A stretch of DNA of 64,000 nt from Siphonodentalium dalli (Eukaryota; Mollusca; Scaphopoda; Gadilida; Siphonodentaliidae): NCBI GenBank assembly GCA_032622095.1, contig CP136066.1, positions 187,774,716-187,838,715 on the forward strand, in the 5' to 3' direction. Both the position numbers and the translations under genes were made by a program. Under the pieces are notes generated by a model. The model made no database searches. It had not been told where the DNA came from and saw only the letters and a list, made by a program, of their open reading frames with translations. How positions within the stretch are numbered: the first letter of the stretch is position 1; each line of letters opens with the position of its first letter. Positions 1 through 10,169 of the stretch are shown one piece after another.

Positions 1-390
1 GAGAAAACATGGCAAAGTGTGGATACAAGATAACTCGTAGTCGGCACCCAGCCAAAATACCATGAAATGGCTTTGCTCTGTGCCGACTACGAGTTATCTC
101 TTAGTGTCGTTGAGTTGTTTCCGGCCGAAGGCCGGGTAGGATAGTCGGAACGCATTGTGCAATTCCCTTCACCCTTTCTTGATATCTTCGATGAGAATCG
201 ATTGTTGAGGCTGTTGTATTTGGAGGCAAAGCGGTGCGATTATGCCATGTTTTTATGTGATCCAAGCTGACACATGCCCAGTTTTGGGGTTTGAGGGTGG
301 TTATATGGTGCTATCTACCTATTTAAGATTTAATATAAAGTTGGCACCCTGGAATGTTACACTATAGGTTTCCGGCACTCAACGTGTTAA
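1..390. mobile_element. Partial TTAA-flanked element, family G
   Basis: This is the truncated right part of an element that ends CCGGCACTCAACGTG|TTAA. It matches, inverted, the left part of the complete copy at 42479-43330, including the GTCGGCACCCAGCC segment and the CGAGATAACTCGTAG-type palindromes. TTAA at the end suggests piggyBac-type insertion. No transposase is seen. Confidence 0.8.
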
Positions 391-1510
391 TCCCACCATT
401 GTTACTTGTGACAATATACCACTACCCACCATCTACCATTCAGCCTTATGACAGACAATGGATTCATTGGTGTTAATCCTTATTATTGTTTTATTGCATT
501 AGGTGGCCTATTGTTTGTAACTTAGTGCACTGCCTTGAGTGCATTTTGTTACCTATTAAGCTGTATCACCTAATCAATTAGCTGACCCAGTCAATGTTAA
601 AACACTAAATTATTTTCCGCTCATTTTATCATGCAAACATATCATTTAGAACAATGATTTTATATACTGTTTTATGCATGCATGCTAGTTAAAACATTTA
701 AATATTTTAGCAGATGATCATACTATAAATTTGATTCTCATGTCGCTCCCGTTACAAAATCAATTTGGGTTTTTGAATTAAATTTCCATCTCCATTTGGG
801 GTAAAAAAAACTTTGGCCAAAAGTAAATGAAAACGAGAGTCGCACAGTGATGGCATTTATCCAGTCGGGTCGTTAAGACATGACAGCTATAAGAGACACA
901 TTTGGGAGATTGTTTATAAAACTAAGAATAGAACCAATACAAGATCACATGCCCAATTGTATCAGTCGCTAAATATAGATTCGATGGAACACGCGGCTCG
1001 ATACACAAATTCCATTGGTAGGATTAACGGGCAGTATTATAGGATCATTAATAAGATTTAATCTCGCAACATCTGCCTGGTGACTTATTCACAATGTTAC
1101 CACGAAACCGCAGTAGCATCAAGGTGATATAGAACCATGATGCTTATCATATTCAGCAAATCGGGAGAGTGGAACTATTTTGTCAAAGGGACTTAACCAA
1201 GTTGTTACAGGGCCAAGGTCTTTTCACAAGATTCAAAAATCTGAGAAAGTAGGTTTTGTTTGAAAACCCACCCTCCCATCACCCTGTTCTTTTTTTTTAC
1301 TTATGGCATTCGCATGCCCCTGATTCGGCAGACTAACCAGGTGGTCTAGTGTCTCGTTTGAGATCGTTTAAGTACAGCGTGTCCCATGGGCTCAGTTTGA
1401 TATGTTGTTGTCATGGCGCATGGTGGGCCAAGAAAGGAAGAGACTCAATGCAAGAATTTGATAACTGAACAGTGAATACACTACCAATAATTTCGCGGCT
1501 ACCTCTTTCA
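391..1510. other. Non-repetitive AT-rich region downstream of the tail exon
   Basis: No exon, RNA gene or repeat family could be recognised. A last coding exon and the 3' UTR of the usherin-like gene may be hidden here. A candidate minus-strand acceptor at about 1241 (CTTTCTCAG) opens only a dozen codons, which do not end in a PDZ motif. Confidence 0.4.
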
Positions 1511-1910
1511 TTAACCCTTTACCCAACAAACCGGCCAAAACCGGCTAAATAAAGCTTCAACAGCCTTAAATATCTTCGGTCTGTCTCAATAGAACCATAC
1601 AAATATGGATATCATTGGAACCGGCTCCTTGACCACATTGTGATAGTTACAGTTATGCCCTGTGCCAATGCATTCTCTTATATATGCGAGTCGACCATAG
1701 GTCGCCTCGCATATATAAGAGAATGCATTGGCCTAAAAAAAATCTTTTTTTAACACTTTTTACCATTTTTTCTTACATTCTTTAACAATCTTTTAATTTT
1801 TAATGTGTTAAGCCAATGCATTCTCTTATATATGCGAGGCGACCTATGGTCGACTCGCATATATAAGAGAATGCATTGGCACAGGGCCCTTCTGTTGGGT
1901 AAAGGGTTAA
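1511..1910. mobile_element. piggyBac-like MITE, family B, two inner palindromes
   Basis: Ends are TTAACCCTTTACCCAACA and TGTTGGGTAAAGGGTTAA, giving a TTAA target and CCC-type termini. Inside are two opposed palindromes of CCAATGCATTCTCTTATA..TGCGAG around GTCGACCATAGGTCGCC, joined by an AT-rich spacer. A near twin lies at 24599-24991. Confidence 0.88.
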
Positions 1911-2072
1911 CAAATCATTAAAGGTAGTCAATCAGGCAAACCTGTCTTTGTTGTGTTACGACCCTGCGGGATAAATGTTTTTTGGCCATTTTCGAAAAAA
2001 ATGGGCAATTGGCCAATTTGGCCACCAATAGCATGAACCCTGCTGCAAGCCTCATATAATTCTTATACTAAC

Positions 2073-2273
2073 CAGGCCACTGTCTGGCCGTGGGTTCCAT
2101 GAAGCATTACTCCTCGTGTCGGGAATCTCTAAGTCTCTTTCATCATAGGTCTGCATGTCGAGATCCATGAGATCATTAAAATTGCCAGAATCTGAGTCAG
2201 TCGATGGAATCTTCTCCGACATGTAGCTGGAGTCGGTCATGTATCCAGGATAAATTGGGCTTCGGCTGTTTGT
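2073..2273 (-). CDS. USH2A: Usherin-like exon 26: cytoplasmic tail; true C-terminus unresolved
   Basis: Phase 0 in (TATATCTGCAG acceptor). It encodes 67 residues: TNSRSPIYPGYMTDSSYMSE, KIPSTDSDSGNFNDLMDLDM, QTYDERDLEIPDTRSN, then WNPRPDSGL. Acidic and Ser-rich, consistent with a signalling or scaffold-binding tail. After CTG the frame reads VSIRII and stops at 2053-2055, but CTG|GTTAGT is also a possible donor in phase 0. Vertebrate usherin ends in a PDZ-binding motif, and RII is not a class I motif. I favour splicing to a further exon in 1-2050, which I could not identify. Confidence 0.75.
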
Positions 2274-2302
2274 CTGCAGATATAATGAAGTGTAAGGGCA
2301 AT

Positions 2303-2463
2303 TACAGTAATGCTCTAAATAATCGACTCCTTAACCACAGCAGAATTATGGGTAATTTTTCAGGATTTAGTCGGAAATATGGCTTGTTGCCATTCATCGG
2401 AAAGCTCTCATTACCCATAATTCTGCTGTGGTTAAGGAGTCGATTATTTAGGGCATTACTGTA
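2303..2463. mobile_element. Palindromic MITE, family A (asymmetric copy)
   Basis: It begins TACAGTAATGC and ends GGGCATTACTGTA, with TA flanks and TIR CAGTAATGCCCTAAATAATC. The right arm is shortened, so the stem is about 45 bp rather than 100. It starts 30 bp from the tail exon's acceptor, so the branch point probably lies in or beside the element. Confidence 0.88.
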
Positions 2464-2624
2464 TATACAAGTGAAATATTAAAGATGGGAATATGTTCAA
2501 ATTTTGATGAATTATTATCGCAAGTGAGTATATGCTCAATATAGGTCCAATAGATATAAACCTTGTATTTAAGGTATATACTCATGGTAGTGTTGTCACA
2601 CCAGGGGACCTATGATTTCAACAT

Positions 2625-2802
2625 CATGAATTTGAATCACTTGTGAAGATGTCATGAATTTGAATCACTTGTGAATGTCATGAATTTTAATCGCTTGTGA
2701 ACATGTCATGAATTTGAATCTCTTGTGAACATGTCATGAATTTGAATTGCTTGTGAACATGTCATGAATTTGAATTGCTTGTGAACATGTCATGAATTTG
2801 AA
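2625..2802. repeat. 28-bp tandem repeat, about six copies
   Basis: The unit is GTCATGAATTTGAATCGC followed by TTGTGAACAT, with a 28-bp period in the later copies. It abuts a truncated family B element at 2803. Confidence 0.88.
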
Positions 2803-2969
2803 AGAGAATACATTGGCCTAACAATAATTAGCTTGACCTTGTAAGCCAGTGCATTCTCTTATATATTTGAGGCTCCATATATGAGACCCATGAATATACT
2901 AGTAAGAGAATGCATTGGCACAAGATCTTTAATGCTACACCAGCGCAGCTCCCATCATGAAAGGGTTAA
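2803..2969. mobile_element. Truncated piggyBac-like MITE, family B
   Basis: Carries the CCAGTGCATTCTCTTATATA arm, GCAGCTCCCATCATGAAAGG and a terminal TTAA at 2966-2969. The left end is lost into the 28-bp array. It stops 18 bp short of the donor of the transmembrane exon. Confidence 0.8.
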
Positions 2970-2987
2970 AAAAAGTATGAAACTTAC

Positions 2988-3247
2988 CCTTGATCCAGCA
3001 TTAATTGGAATATCGAGAGCGAATGGTTTCCTTCCGTGCCCACTGAATAATCCCAGCGGCATTCCTTCTCGTATGTACCGATGTCGAGACCCACAGCATT
3101 TTAAACACAGAACGACGACGATCACCAGCAACAATAACAGAATGATGCACATCAATATGATGAACCATGTCTCCTTGACGAATGTCGAATCATCAGCGAC
3201 ACCAGTCTGCCCGGCTGTATCAGTCGGCTTGCTTGTTGTTGGGAGGA
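2988..3247 (-). CDS. USH2A: Usherin-like exon 25: stalk, transmembrane helix and start of the tail
   Basis: Phase 1 in (ATTTTTTTTAG acceptor), phase 0 out (GGATCAAGG|GTAAGTT donor), 87 residues. A Thr/Ser/Asp-rich stalk (PTTSKPTDTAGQTGVADDST) is followed by a hydrophobic helix at about residues 28-49 (W-F-I-I-L-M-C then I, L and V), ending LCLKCCGSRHRYIREG. The CC next to the basic run could be palmitoylated (inference). The cytosolic part reads MPLGLFSGHGRKPFALDIPI, NAGSR. Confidence 0.9.
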
Positions 3248-3440
3248 CTAAAAAAAATTAGACGCAAAATCATACAGACAGAGTTCAATTTGCCCCCCTG
3301 TGGCTTGATTTGGTTTATAGGAGTAATTTCAGCTGCTATGCCGTATTATGTCAGTTTAATGGTGGAGGAAAGACCGTGCAGAGTTTGTTTGACATGGCAA
3401 CCACTCTGCTGCACGTAAACAACTACTGACCCCTGTCTAA

Positions 3441-3699
3441 TTAACCTTTTCTATACTAAATGGACTCTCCCAGTCAGTTATAAAGTGTATCATCGGAATG
3501 GTCTATTATTGATTTGGGGGATGTTAAGGTTAAGTGCAGAAGGAGCCCTATTTATTGAGGGAAATGTTCAGATAATAAGTTCAAACAAATGACCTATTGT
3601 TGAACTTATTATGTGAACATTTCCTATGGGATAACTATTCATCAAAGTTGAACTTATAATGTGAACATTTCCTATGGAATAACTATTCATCAATGATGC
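3441..3699. mobile_element. TTAA-flanked MITE, family F, truncated on the right
   Basis: It starts TTAACCTTTTCTATACTAAA and contains the family core GTTCAGATAATAAGTTCAA with its inverted partner TTGAACTTATTATGTGAACA. A second partial copy of the inner arm follows (3646-3700). It runs into another TTAA element at 3700. Confidence 0.75.
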
Positions 3700-4193
3700 T
3701 TAACTCTTTCAGTGCCAGGGGCCGATCTCATCGGCCCTAATTTACGGTCTGTAAAATCGGCCCTAAATTTTGTTTTTTAAATTAAAAATATATATTTGTT
3801 TTTTTTTTCAAAGATTTTTTTGGGTTGAATTTATTTTTGGGTATGCTTAAGCATGCTATAGCGAATTTAAAAACAAACTGGTTAAAACCTTAGGGGCATG
3901 TTATAACTCAAAACTATCACCAAGTATTCATAGTAATAATTTTGATGCCCATGAAAAACGTAAGATTCCCTGGCACTAAACCTACAAAATAAGACTGTTA
4001 AAGAATATAAGAAAAAATTATTAAAATTGTAAAAAATTGTAAAAAATAATAACAAATGATGAATTTTTTTTAGGCCAATGCATTCTCGTATATATGCGAG
4101 GCGACCTATGGTCGACTCGCATATATAAGATAATGCATTGGCACAGAGTATATGGGTTGATACAAAAATCGGACCTGGCACTGAAATGATTAA
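3700..4193. mobile_element. TTAA-flanked nonautonomous element with a family B core
   Basis: Termini are TTAACTCTTTCAGTGCCAGG and CCTGGCACTGAAATGATTAA, an imperfect inverted repeat with TTAA at both ends. The right third contains the CCAATGCATTCTCGTATATA palindrome. No transposase frame is seen. Confidence 0.82.
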
Positions 4194-4463
4194 GTAACTG
4201 ATATTTGCACTGATATACAAATCAGGTTAGCCTCCATTTTCGTTGATAAAAAATCTGCAACTTTCGGGAACCAAACCAGCTTCACCATCACTGGATGACT
4301 TATGACAGCCTAATGTGCTATGCACTTCACCAACATAGCCACCAGGGACCTATGTTTCCATTTTGGAAAATTGCCTATTTTCTGTTGGTGACCAGATGAA
4401 AATTGACAGTTGCTATAAAGCAACCTATAACACAAGGTTCATTTTATGTAACATTTACTGTGA

Positions 4464-4725
4464 TTAACCCTCTCATGATGGGAGCCATGGTGGTGGAGCA
4501 TTAAATATCCTGTGCCAGTGCATTCTCTTATTTATGCGAGTCTCCCATAGGAAGCTTCACGTATATAAGAGAATGCACTGGCTTACAAGGTCAAGATAAA
4601 TATTGTTAGGCCTATACATTTTCTCATGTATGCGAGGTTACCTGTGGGAGACTCGCATATATAAGAGAATGCATTGGCGTAAGGTTTTTGCAAAATTTCG
4701 GACGCTCCAGTCATGGAAGGATTAA
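4464..4725. mobile_element. piggyBac-like MITE, family B
   Basis: Starts TTAACCCTCTCATGATGGGA and ends CATGGAAGGATTAA. Two CCAGTGCATTCTCTTAT / ATAAGAGAATGCACTGG palindromes lie inside. It sits between exons 24 and 25. Confidence 0.85.
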
Positions 4726-4848
4726 AACAGTCTATAAATAGCTCTGGGTTAGTCACTGATGTAAAAACCATATCTATGACTCGCTACGGAGAGTGTTTTA
4801 CTTAGATAATCATGGAATCTCCCACTACAATTATTATTTTGCACTCAC

Positions 4849-4935
4849 CTTTGTTGATTCCAGTTATATTCAGTGTGATAGCAGGAGATTGGGCATGTCC
4901 CTTGTTAGTCTGAACAACCAACAACACATCTAAAC
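4849..4935 (-). CDS. USH2A: Usherin-like exon 24: end of the last FN3
   Basis: An 87-base exon, phase 1 in (GTCTTTGCAG acceptor), phase 1 out (CAACAAAG|GTGAGTG donor). It encodes LDVLLVVQTNKGHAQSPAIT, then LNITGINK: strands F-G of the membrane-proximal FN3, where T-N-K-G-H-A replaces the usual A-x-N-x-x-G. The phase fit to exons 23 and 25 is exact. Confidence 0.78.
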
Positions 4936-5394
4936 CTGCAAAGACAATTAAAATCACATGTTCCATGTTTAATTTGATAACAGAAGACATCAAACCTGTG
5001 AAAATAAAGGCTGTTTAGAATATATGCCCTACAAAGCACCTAAAGTTACGAAGACAAATCATATGACCATTTTTAGTTCCTGAGCTCCAAATGAGCCAAA
5101 ACCCATTGATATCTGGATACTTTCTATTCAATGGTTTATACAGATGTTCATTGAGATCGAACAGAATGTTTTCCCTGTTCAAATATAAATACTGTAAATG
5201 GTAACTCTGTTCAAACATTTTTTAAATATGTGATGTATTTTGACTGCAATCTCAGTAAATGAAAGTGTCAATGACACTGTAGCTTAACTTGGGGAGGCAT
5301 TAATAATCTTATGCTGAGCAGTCAATAGAATGATAAAGAAGGTAAGTCAAAAGTTTCAGTAAATGGATTGTATTGTGTAAATGACATTAATTTC

Positions 5395-6250
5395 ATGTCA
5401 AACATTTCTTCACTAAATTTGGGCTGCAGGGTGTGCCAATGGAATCAAATGTGAAATCCAACATGGCTCCAGGTGCCCATGTTTTTTTTAACAAATTCCG
5501 GAAGAATTGGACAGCTTCCATATAGAAGTAACACCAAAGAACCATATGAAGTTTGGATGAGGGATGAGAATTTAAAGAGTAAAAGATGGTGCTGGCGACC
5601 ATGTTTTTTAACACGAAATTTGGAAAATATTGTTGGCTCCATCTAGAGGACACCCTGAAGATCCTTATGAAGTTTGGTGACAATCGGATGATGGATGTGG
5701 CCTGTAGGTTGTGCCGAAGGATTTAGTCATACAAAGAGTAAAATCCAAGATGGCTACTGGAAACCATGTGTTTATTATAAATTTCAGAAATAATCGATGG
5801 CTCCCATCTAGAAGTCACCCTGAAGATCCATATAAAGTTTGGCGATGATCGGACGAGGGTTGGTGTGCCATAGGATTTAGTCATGCAAAGAGTAAAATAC
5901 AAGATGGCTGTCGGTGTCCCATGTTTTTAATCGAAAATCTTTCAAAATCGATAGCTCCCAACTAAAGGTTTAGGTCATCCTAAACATGCCTGTAAATTTT
6001 AAAAACATTTCTCCAATAAATGTGGGCTGCAGGGTGTGCTAATGGATTCAAAATTTAAATCCAAAATGGCTGCTGGTGGCCATGTTTTTTAAGGAATTTT
6101 GGAAAACATTGATGGCTCCAATCTAGGGGTCACCCCGAAGATACATATGAAGTTTGGTGATGATCAGATGATGGATGCGGCCTGTAGGGTGAGCCAAAGG
6201 AAATTGTTGACGGACGCATGCACGGCAAACGCCAACCCGCAGCAATAGCT
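5395..6250. repeat. Diverged 160-bp-type repeat array, family E
   Basis: About five degenerate units carry AAATCCAAGATGGCTGCTGG-like and CATGTTTTTT motifs, ending in AAATTGTTGACGGACGCATG and AGCAATAGCTCAAAC. The same unit and the same tail end the younger array at 46945-54490, so both derive from one element type. Confidence 0.75.
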
Positions 6251-6363
6251 CAAACTAAACAAATTAAAGTTGAACTAAAAATGCATCGATCAGACTAGAT
6301 TGATGAAATAAATCACATGGAATCTATCAACTAATTTTTTATGGACATCTGTTGGAGAAATAT

Positions 6364-6472
6364 AGTAATGCCCAAAATAATTGACTCCTTAACCACAGCA
6401 GAATTATGTGCAATTTTTCAGGATTTAGTTGGAAATATGGCTTGTTGCCATTCATCGGAAAGCTCTCAGTGA
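6364..6472. mobile_element. Half of a palindromic MITE, family A (left arm)
   Basis: Only the left arm (TAATGCCCAAAATAATTGAC to AAAGCTCTCA) is present. The inverted right arm is missing, as expected from deletion at the hairpin centre. Confidence 0.85.
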
Positions 6473-6515
6473 AAAAGAATGGGACATTTACTTTTTTTGC
6501 ATGGCTACCAAATGC

Positions 6516-6769
6516 AATGACGGGAGCTGCGCTGGTGCAGCATTAAATATCCTGTGCCAATGCATTCGCTAATATATGCCAGTCTCCCATAGGGAGCCTC
6601 GCATATATAAGAAAATGCACTGACATACAAGGTGAAGGTAAATATTGTTAGGCCAATATATTCTTTTATATATGCGAGGCTCCCTATGGGAGACTTGCGT
6701 ATATAAGAGAATGCATTGGCACAGGGTTTTCGCAAGACGTCAGGAAGCTCCATTCATGGAAGGGTTAAG
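6516..6769. mobile_element. piggyBac-like MITE, family B, left end truncated
   Basis: Begins GACGGGAGCTGCGCTGGTGC and ends TCATGGAAGGGTTAA. Two ATATATGCGAG palindrome arms lie inside. It lacks the left TTAACCC. Confidence 0.8.
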
Positions 6770-6834
6770 AAGGCCTTGTGTCACACTAAAACCTGAATGG
6801 GAGAATCCATTCGGTAGTGAATGGGTCAGACAGT

Positions 6835-7090
6835 CAAGCCTTGAAATAGGGTGTCTGTCATTTGCAGAATGAGGTCCCCAGAGGGTGAATTTAGTGATGC
6901 TACCCCGCATAGCGGGCTAGCATCACCAAATTCACCCTCTGGGGACCTCATTCTGCTTACACCTCAGCAGAATGAGGTTCCCAGAGGGTGAATTTGGTGA
7001 TGCTAGCCCGCTATGCGGGGTAGCATCACTAAATTCACCCTCTGGGGACCTCATTCTGCAAATGACAGACACCCTATTTCAAGGCTTGCA
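6835..7090. mobile_element. Nested palindromic MITE, family C
   Basis: TIR CAAGCCTTGAAATAGGGTGT at both ends. Inside, two copies of CAGAATGAGGTCCCCAGAGG...CTCTGGGGACCTCATTCTG face each other, making a double hairpin of about 250 bp. It lies 12 bp from the donor of exon 23. Confidence 0.9.
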
Positions 7091-7102
7091 GACAGTACTT
7101 AC

Positions 7103-7285
7103 TGCTCTCGGTAAATGAAGATGTCTGTATGTAGTATGTAGAGGACACTCCTGTAAATAATGACTGGGTCTCCATCGACAACGTGTATTCCAGCAACATT
7201 CCGTTCAGCTTGAATGATTTCGACCAATCAAGCGACACCCCACTCAAACCTCTCTTGATCTGCGGCAGCTCAATATAAACAGGAT
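7103..7285 (-). CDS. USH2A: Usherin-like exon 23: last FN3, main part
   Basis: Phase 1 in (TTTCTCTACAG acceptor), phase 1 out (CCGAGAGCA|GTAAGTA donor), 61 codons: PVYIELPQIKRGLSGVSLDW, SKSFKLNGMLLEYTLSMETQ and SLFTGVSSTYYIQTSSFTES. It keeps the strand-B tryptophan and a LNG turn. The domain is completed by the short exon at 4849. A palindromic element ends 13 bp from the donor. Confidence 0.83.
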
Positions 7286-8038
7286 CTGTAGAGAAATATA
7301 GATATCTCAGACATACAGAGGTCAAAGGTCACTTCTCTTTGTGGAAAACAATAGATATCTCAGTCATACAGGGGCCAGAACTCATTTCTGACTAAACATT
7401 CAATTTTTCTGGAGCAGGGCATAATTGTAATTTGTAATTTGCTGTAATTAATCACATATTCTAAGTTATATGTAAATGACTCTAATTATATACATTGCCC
7501 AAAATAAATGTAATGAAAGTAATGGTTAAATTTACAGTTAATTCAATTTAAATGACCACATATTTCCACAGTTTAAGACACAGTTTGGCATGAAATAGAT
7601 TAGGTGTGCACCATATTGCTACCAATTATGATAAAAATGAAGCTTTCCGATAGTGCATGTGATAAGTAATGCGTGTCGTGTTTATACAAATATCGCACAG
7701 TGTTATAATTCGGCATTGCGTGCAGTGTGTTTAGTCATCAGTTTGTATTTTACACAACTATGGTAACTGGTGAAGATACAGGAAACGGGTCGATCATGCT
7801 TGATTTAGGTCAATATTGAAGACATATTAAAGAATGGAAACTACTCTTGTATCTGATGTGTTAATGCAGTCCTTGCAAAACTTGAGACAAGCACCATGTA
7901 AAAACCTCAACATTTCTAATTTGTTCTAGTTTAGTATCAAATGCAAAATCAAAGATGACGGACCATACACAAGGCTGTCTGTAAGAACCTTCATGAACAG
8001 TCAAGAGCATGGAAACATGATAATAAGTTATAACTTAC

Positions 8039-8265
8039 TGCTAGTCGATGTTTCTGCTCGAAACCACCACCCCACTTGGCTCCGCCCAGCGACATTCTCA
8101 GCCTCCAGCAGGTATTCGTAGGCAGTGTATGGCTGCAGGTTGATGTGGGTGTAAACCGTGTTGGTTCCAGAATAAATCTCCTCGGAGGACATGGAAGATA
8201 TCAGACACGTCTGCTCGAATGGCTGAGTTGTCCGAGGGCAGGCGCTTCTGGATTGCAGTATGAAC
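8039..8265 (-). CDS. USH2A: Usherin-like exon 22: FN3 second half
   Basis: Phase 2 in (ATCTATTTAG acceptor), phase 1 out (CGACTAGCA|GTAAGTT donor), 76 residues. Includes FILQSRSACPRTTQPFEQTC, SSEEIYSGTNTVYTHINLQP, YTAYEYLLEAENVAGRSQVG, WWFRAETSTS. The YTAYEYLLEAENVAG run is a textbook strand F-G. Extra cysteines (SACP, EQTC) lie in the C'-E region. Confidence 0.83.
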
Positions 8266-8329
8266 CTAAATAGATAAAATTCATCAAACGGAGATAAGTG
8301 ATTAACTTGGCCAAGTTTGGATTTAGTGT

Positions 8330-8648
8330 TTCTGACATTTGGAGGATGATGTCCCCAGAGGGTGAATTTAGTGCTCTGGGGGCCTCATTCTGCTTAGGCC
8401 TCATCTTGTGGGAAGTATCTATAGTCTCAAATTAACATTGTTTTAGTTACTTTTTCGCTTCTGCTCAGTTTATATCCCCTAATTTGCAGAAGATAAAATG
8501 CATAATCGAGGTAACTAATGGGTGAACATCATATCACAAGCTTCAACTGGGGAACTTAAATCTGATCCTAAGTCTCCCATAGCAGTTGAGGCCTAAGCAG
8601 AATGAGGTTTCCAGAGGGTGAATTTGGTGATGCTAGCCTGCCATGCAT
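8330..8648. mobile_element. MITE, family C, degenerate
   Basis: Pieces of the family C arms (GATGTCCCCAGAGGGTGAAT; GGCCTAAGCAGAATGAGG) surround about 170 bp of inner sequence with a GGCCTCATCTTGTGGGAAG-type core, also seen at 12421, 30377 and 56597. It lies 65 bp from the acceptor of exon 22. Confidence 0.75.
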
Positions 8649-8649
8649 C

Positions 8650-9930
8650 TATGAAAGCTAAAAGTAGCTAATTACCATAACTAATTACCATTTAATACCA
8701 ATACATTTGTTGGTAGAAGAAAGTTAAAAGAATTCAAAATACAACAAGCAATTATGTTTGGAAAATGGAATGAGAGCAGGGGCTTTTTAATTTTTTCCTA
8801 ATTTTAGATTTCTGGATTCTACAAATGAATAGATATATAGAATGCTTCTCCTTGTGGCCTTTTAGCCATTAAATATTCAACAGAATCTGTTTTTCTAATT
8901 GTGAATGAAAGTAGATTAAGCTTTGAAAGGGGAGAAAACTTCATATGAGCCATCGGGCTTGTTGTCTGATCCCAGTTTCCATATGTTACCACTTCTATTT
9001 TGAATTTCTGTGGCATTTGTATATTATGTTATTTGTTTGGAATTGGAAATTCTTTATTACAATCGAACGGTTACCCATGCGTAAAATACGGATGCAAAAC
9101 GAAACGCGGAATGCAATTATCTCGATTAAAAAGGCAGAATGGGTTGTTGTGTCATATATGCAATATGTTACACTAACCTTTGAAACATTCTGGGTAAGTT
9201 TGCAAATAAAACTGTTCAATGAGGCCCTCTTCAGTTGATATGGAGCTGCCTGAGAACACAGTATTTTCATTTGATTGGGGACAAGACTGGCTGTCATTAG
9301 TAAAAGTAAGGCCAAATAAAAAAAAGGGGTTTGGTTCTCAGGCTGTGCCGCATTGAATAAAAAGGGCTGTGTTAGGCCTTTTTAAAACTTCCGAAAAATA
9401 AATTTGAAAAAAAACAAACAATTATTTTACAAACATGTCCATAGTAGATATGTGTTGGATATTAGTGTGCACTGAGCTCTAACATATCTGTAATGTGTGA
9501 ACAGGGACTTATGCAGGCTTATAACATGAAGTAGATGACTACAATTAAGAAAGTGATTAGCTGATCCTCATGCTCTTCTTACAATTAGTCATTGTCAACT
9601 AAATTACACTAGTTGTAACTCAATACAATTGAAAGACACAGGATGAAATTCAGGATCACATATAAAGTCAGGGGCATTATATAATGTTAGGTAATCCCAG
9701 TCATACACTGGTAGTACAATGTCATTTTTATATAAGATTAAATGGGTTTATATGCATAACAGTTCCCTCTACATTTCTGTTATTACTAGACAGGGGAAGG
9801 TATCTTTGTTCATGCTTACTTTGTGCAGAAAAAAATAAAAATAAAACCCTCACTCATTGATTTGAAAAAAAAAAATTGCCTGAGAACAAAAACCCTTCTT
9901 TTTGTTTGACCTAATAAATGTGGTAACATA
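8650..9930. other. Intron without recognisable features
   Basis: AT-rich intron. Short open frames on both strands overlap each other and show no known motif. Runs such as TGCCTGAGAACA..TTTTCATTTGA (9246-9270) recur faintly near 9877 and 62720, which suggests an old dispersed repeat. Confidence 0.4.
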
Positions 9931-9931
9931 C

Positions 9932-10167
9932 TTGTCGATTTCCATGACATTTCTGTCTGGTTTGAACCATTGTACTGAGACTGATGAGCTTGTCACAGAG
10001 GTGATAATGGGAGGGTCTAAATCTGTGGGCGGAGCCGTCATTGTGGTGACAGTGATTGGCAGACTTGATGTACACCCACCATGGGTGCACACATACGCCT
10101 GGGCATTATATGCTGTGTTTGGACTCAGATTTCTCACGGTCTGTAGCAGCACCAAGCTTGGTGTGGT
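9932..10167 (-). CDS. USH2A: Usherin-like exon 21: end of one FN3 and first half of the next
   Basis: Phase 0 in (GATTTCAG acceptor), phase 2 out (ATCGACAA|GTATGTT donor). TTPSLVLLQTVRNLSPNTAY, then NAQAYVCTHGGCTSSLPITV closes the FN3 of exon 20. PPTDLDPPIITSVTSSSVSV, QWFKPDRNVMEID starts another. The reading frame stays open beyond the donor, but the phase-2 exit is exactly what exon 22 needs. Confidence 0.83.
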
Positions 10168-10169
10168 CT

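Noticed and set aside
1195-1242. Candidate terminal exon IFESCEKTLAL after a CTTTCTCAG acceptor.
   Set aside because: Phase 0 would fit, but the ending is not a PDZ ligand, the exon is very short and nothing else supports it.
5393-5683. A 96-codon minus-strand frame.
   Set aside because: It lies inside the old 160-bp-type repeat array, where the repeat itself makes open frames.
8945-9315. Overlapping open frames of about 100 codons on both strands.
   Set aside because: No motif, no splice logic with the gene, and mutually overlapping, so chance frames in AT-rich intron.
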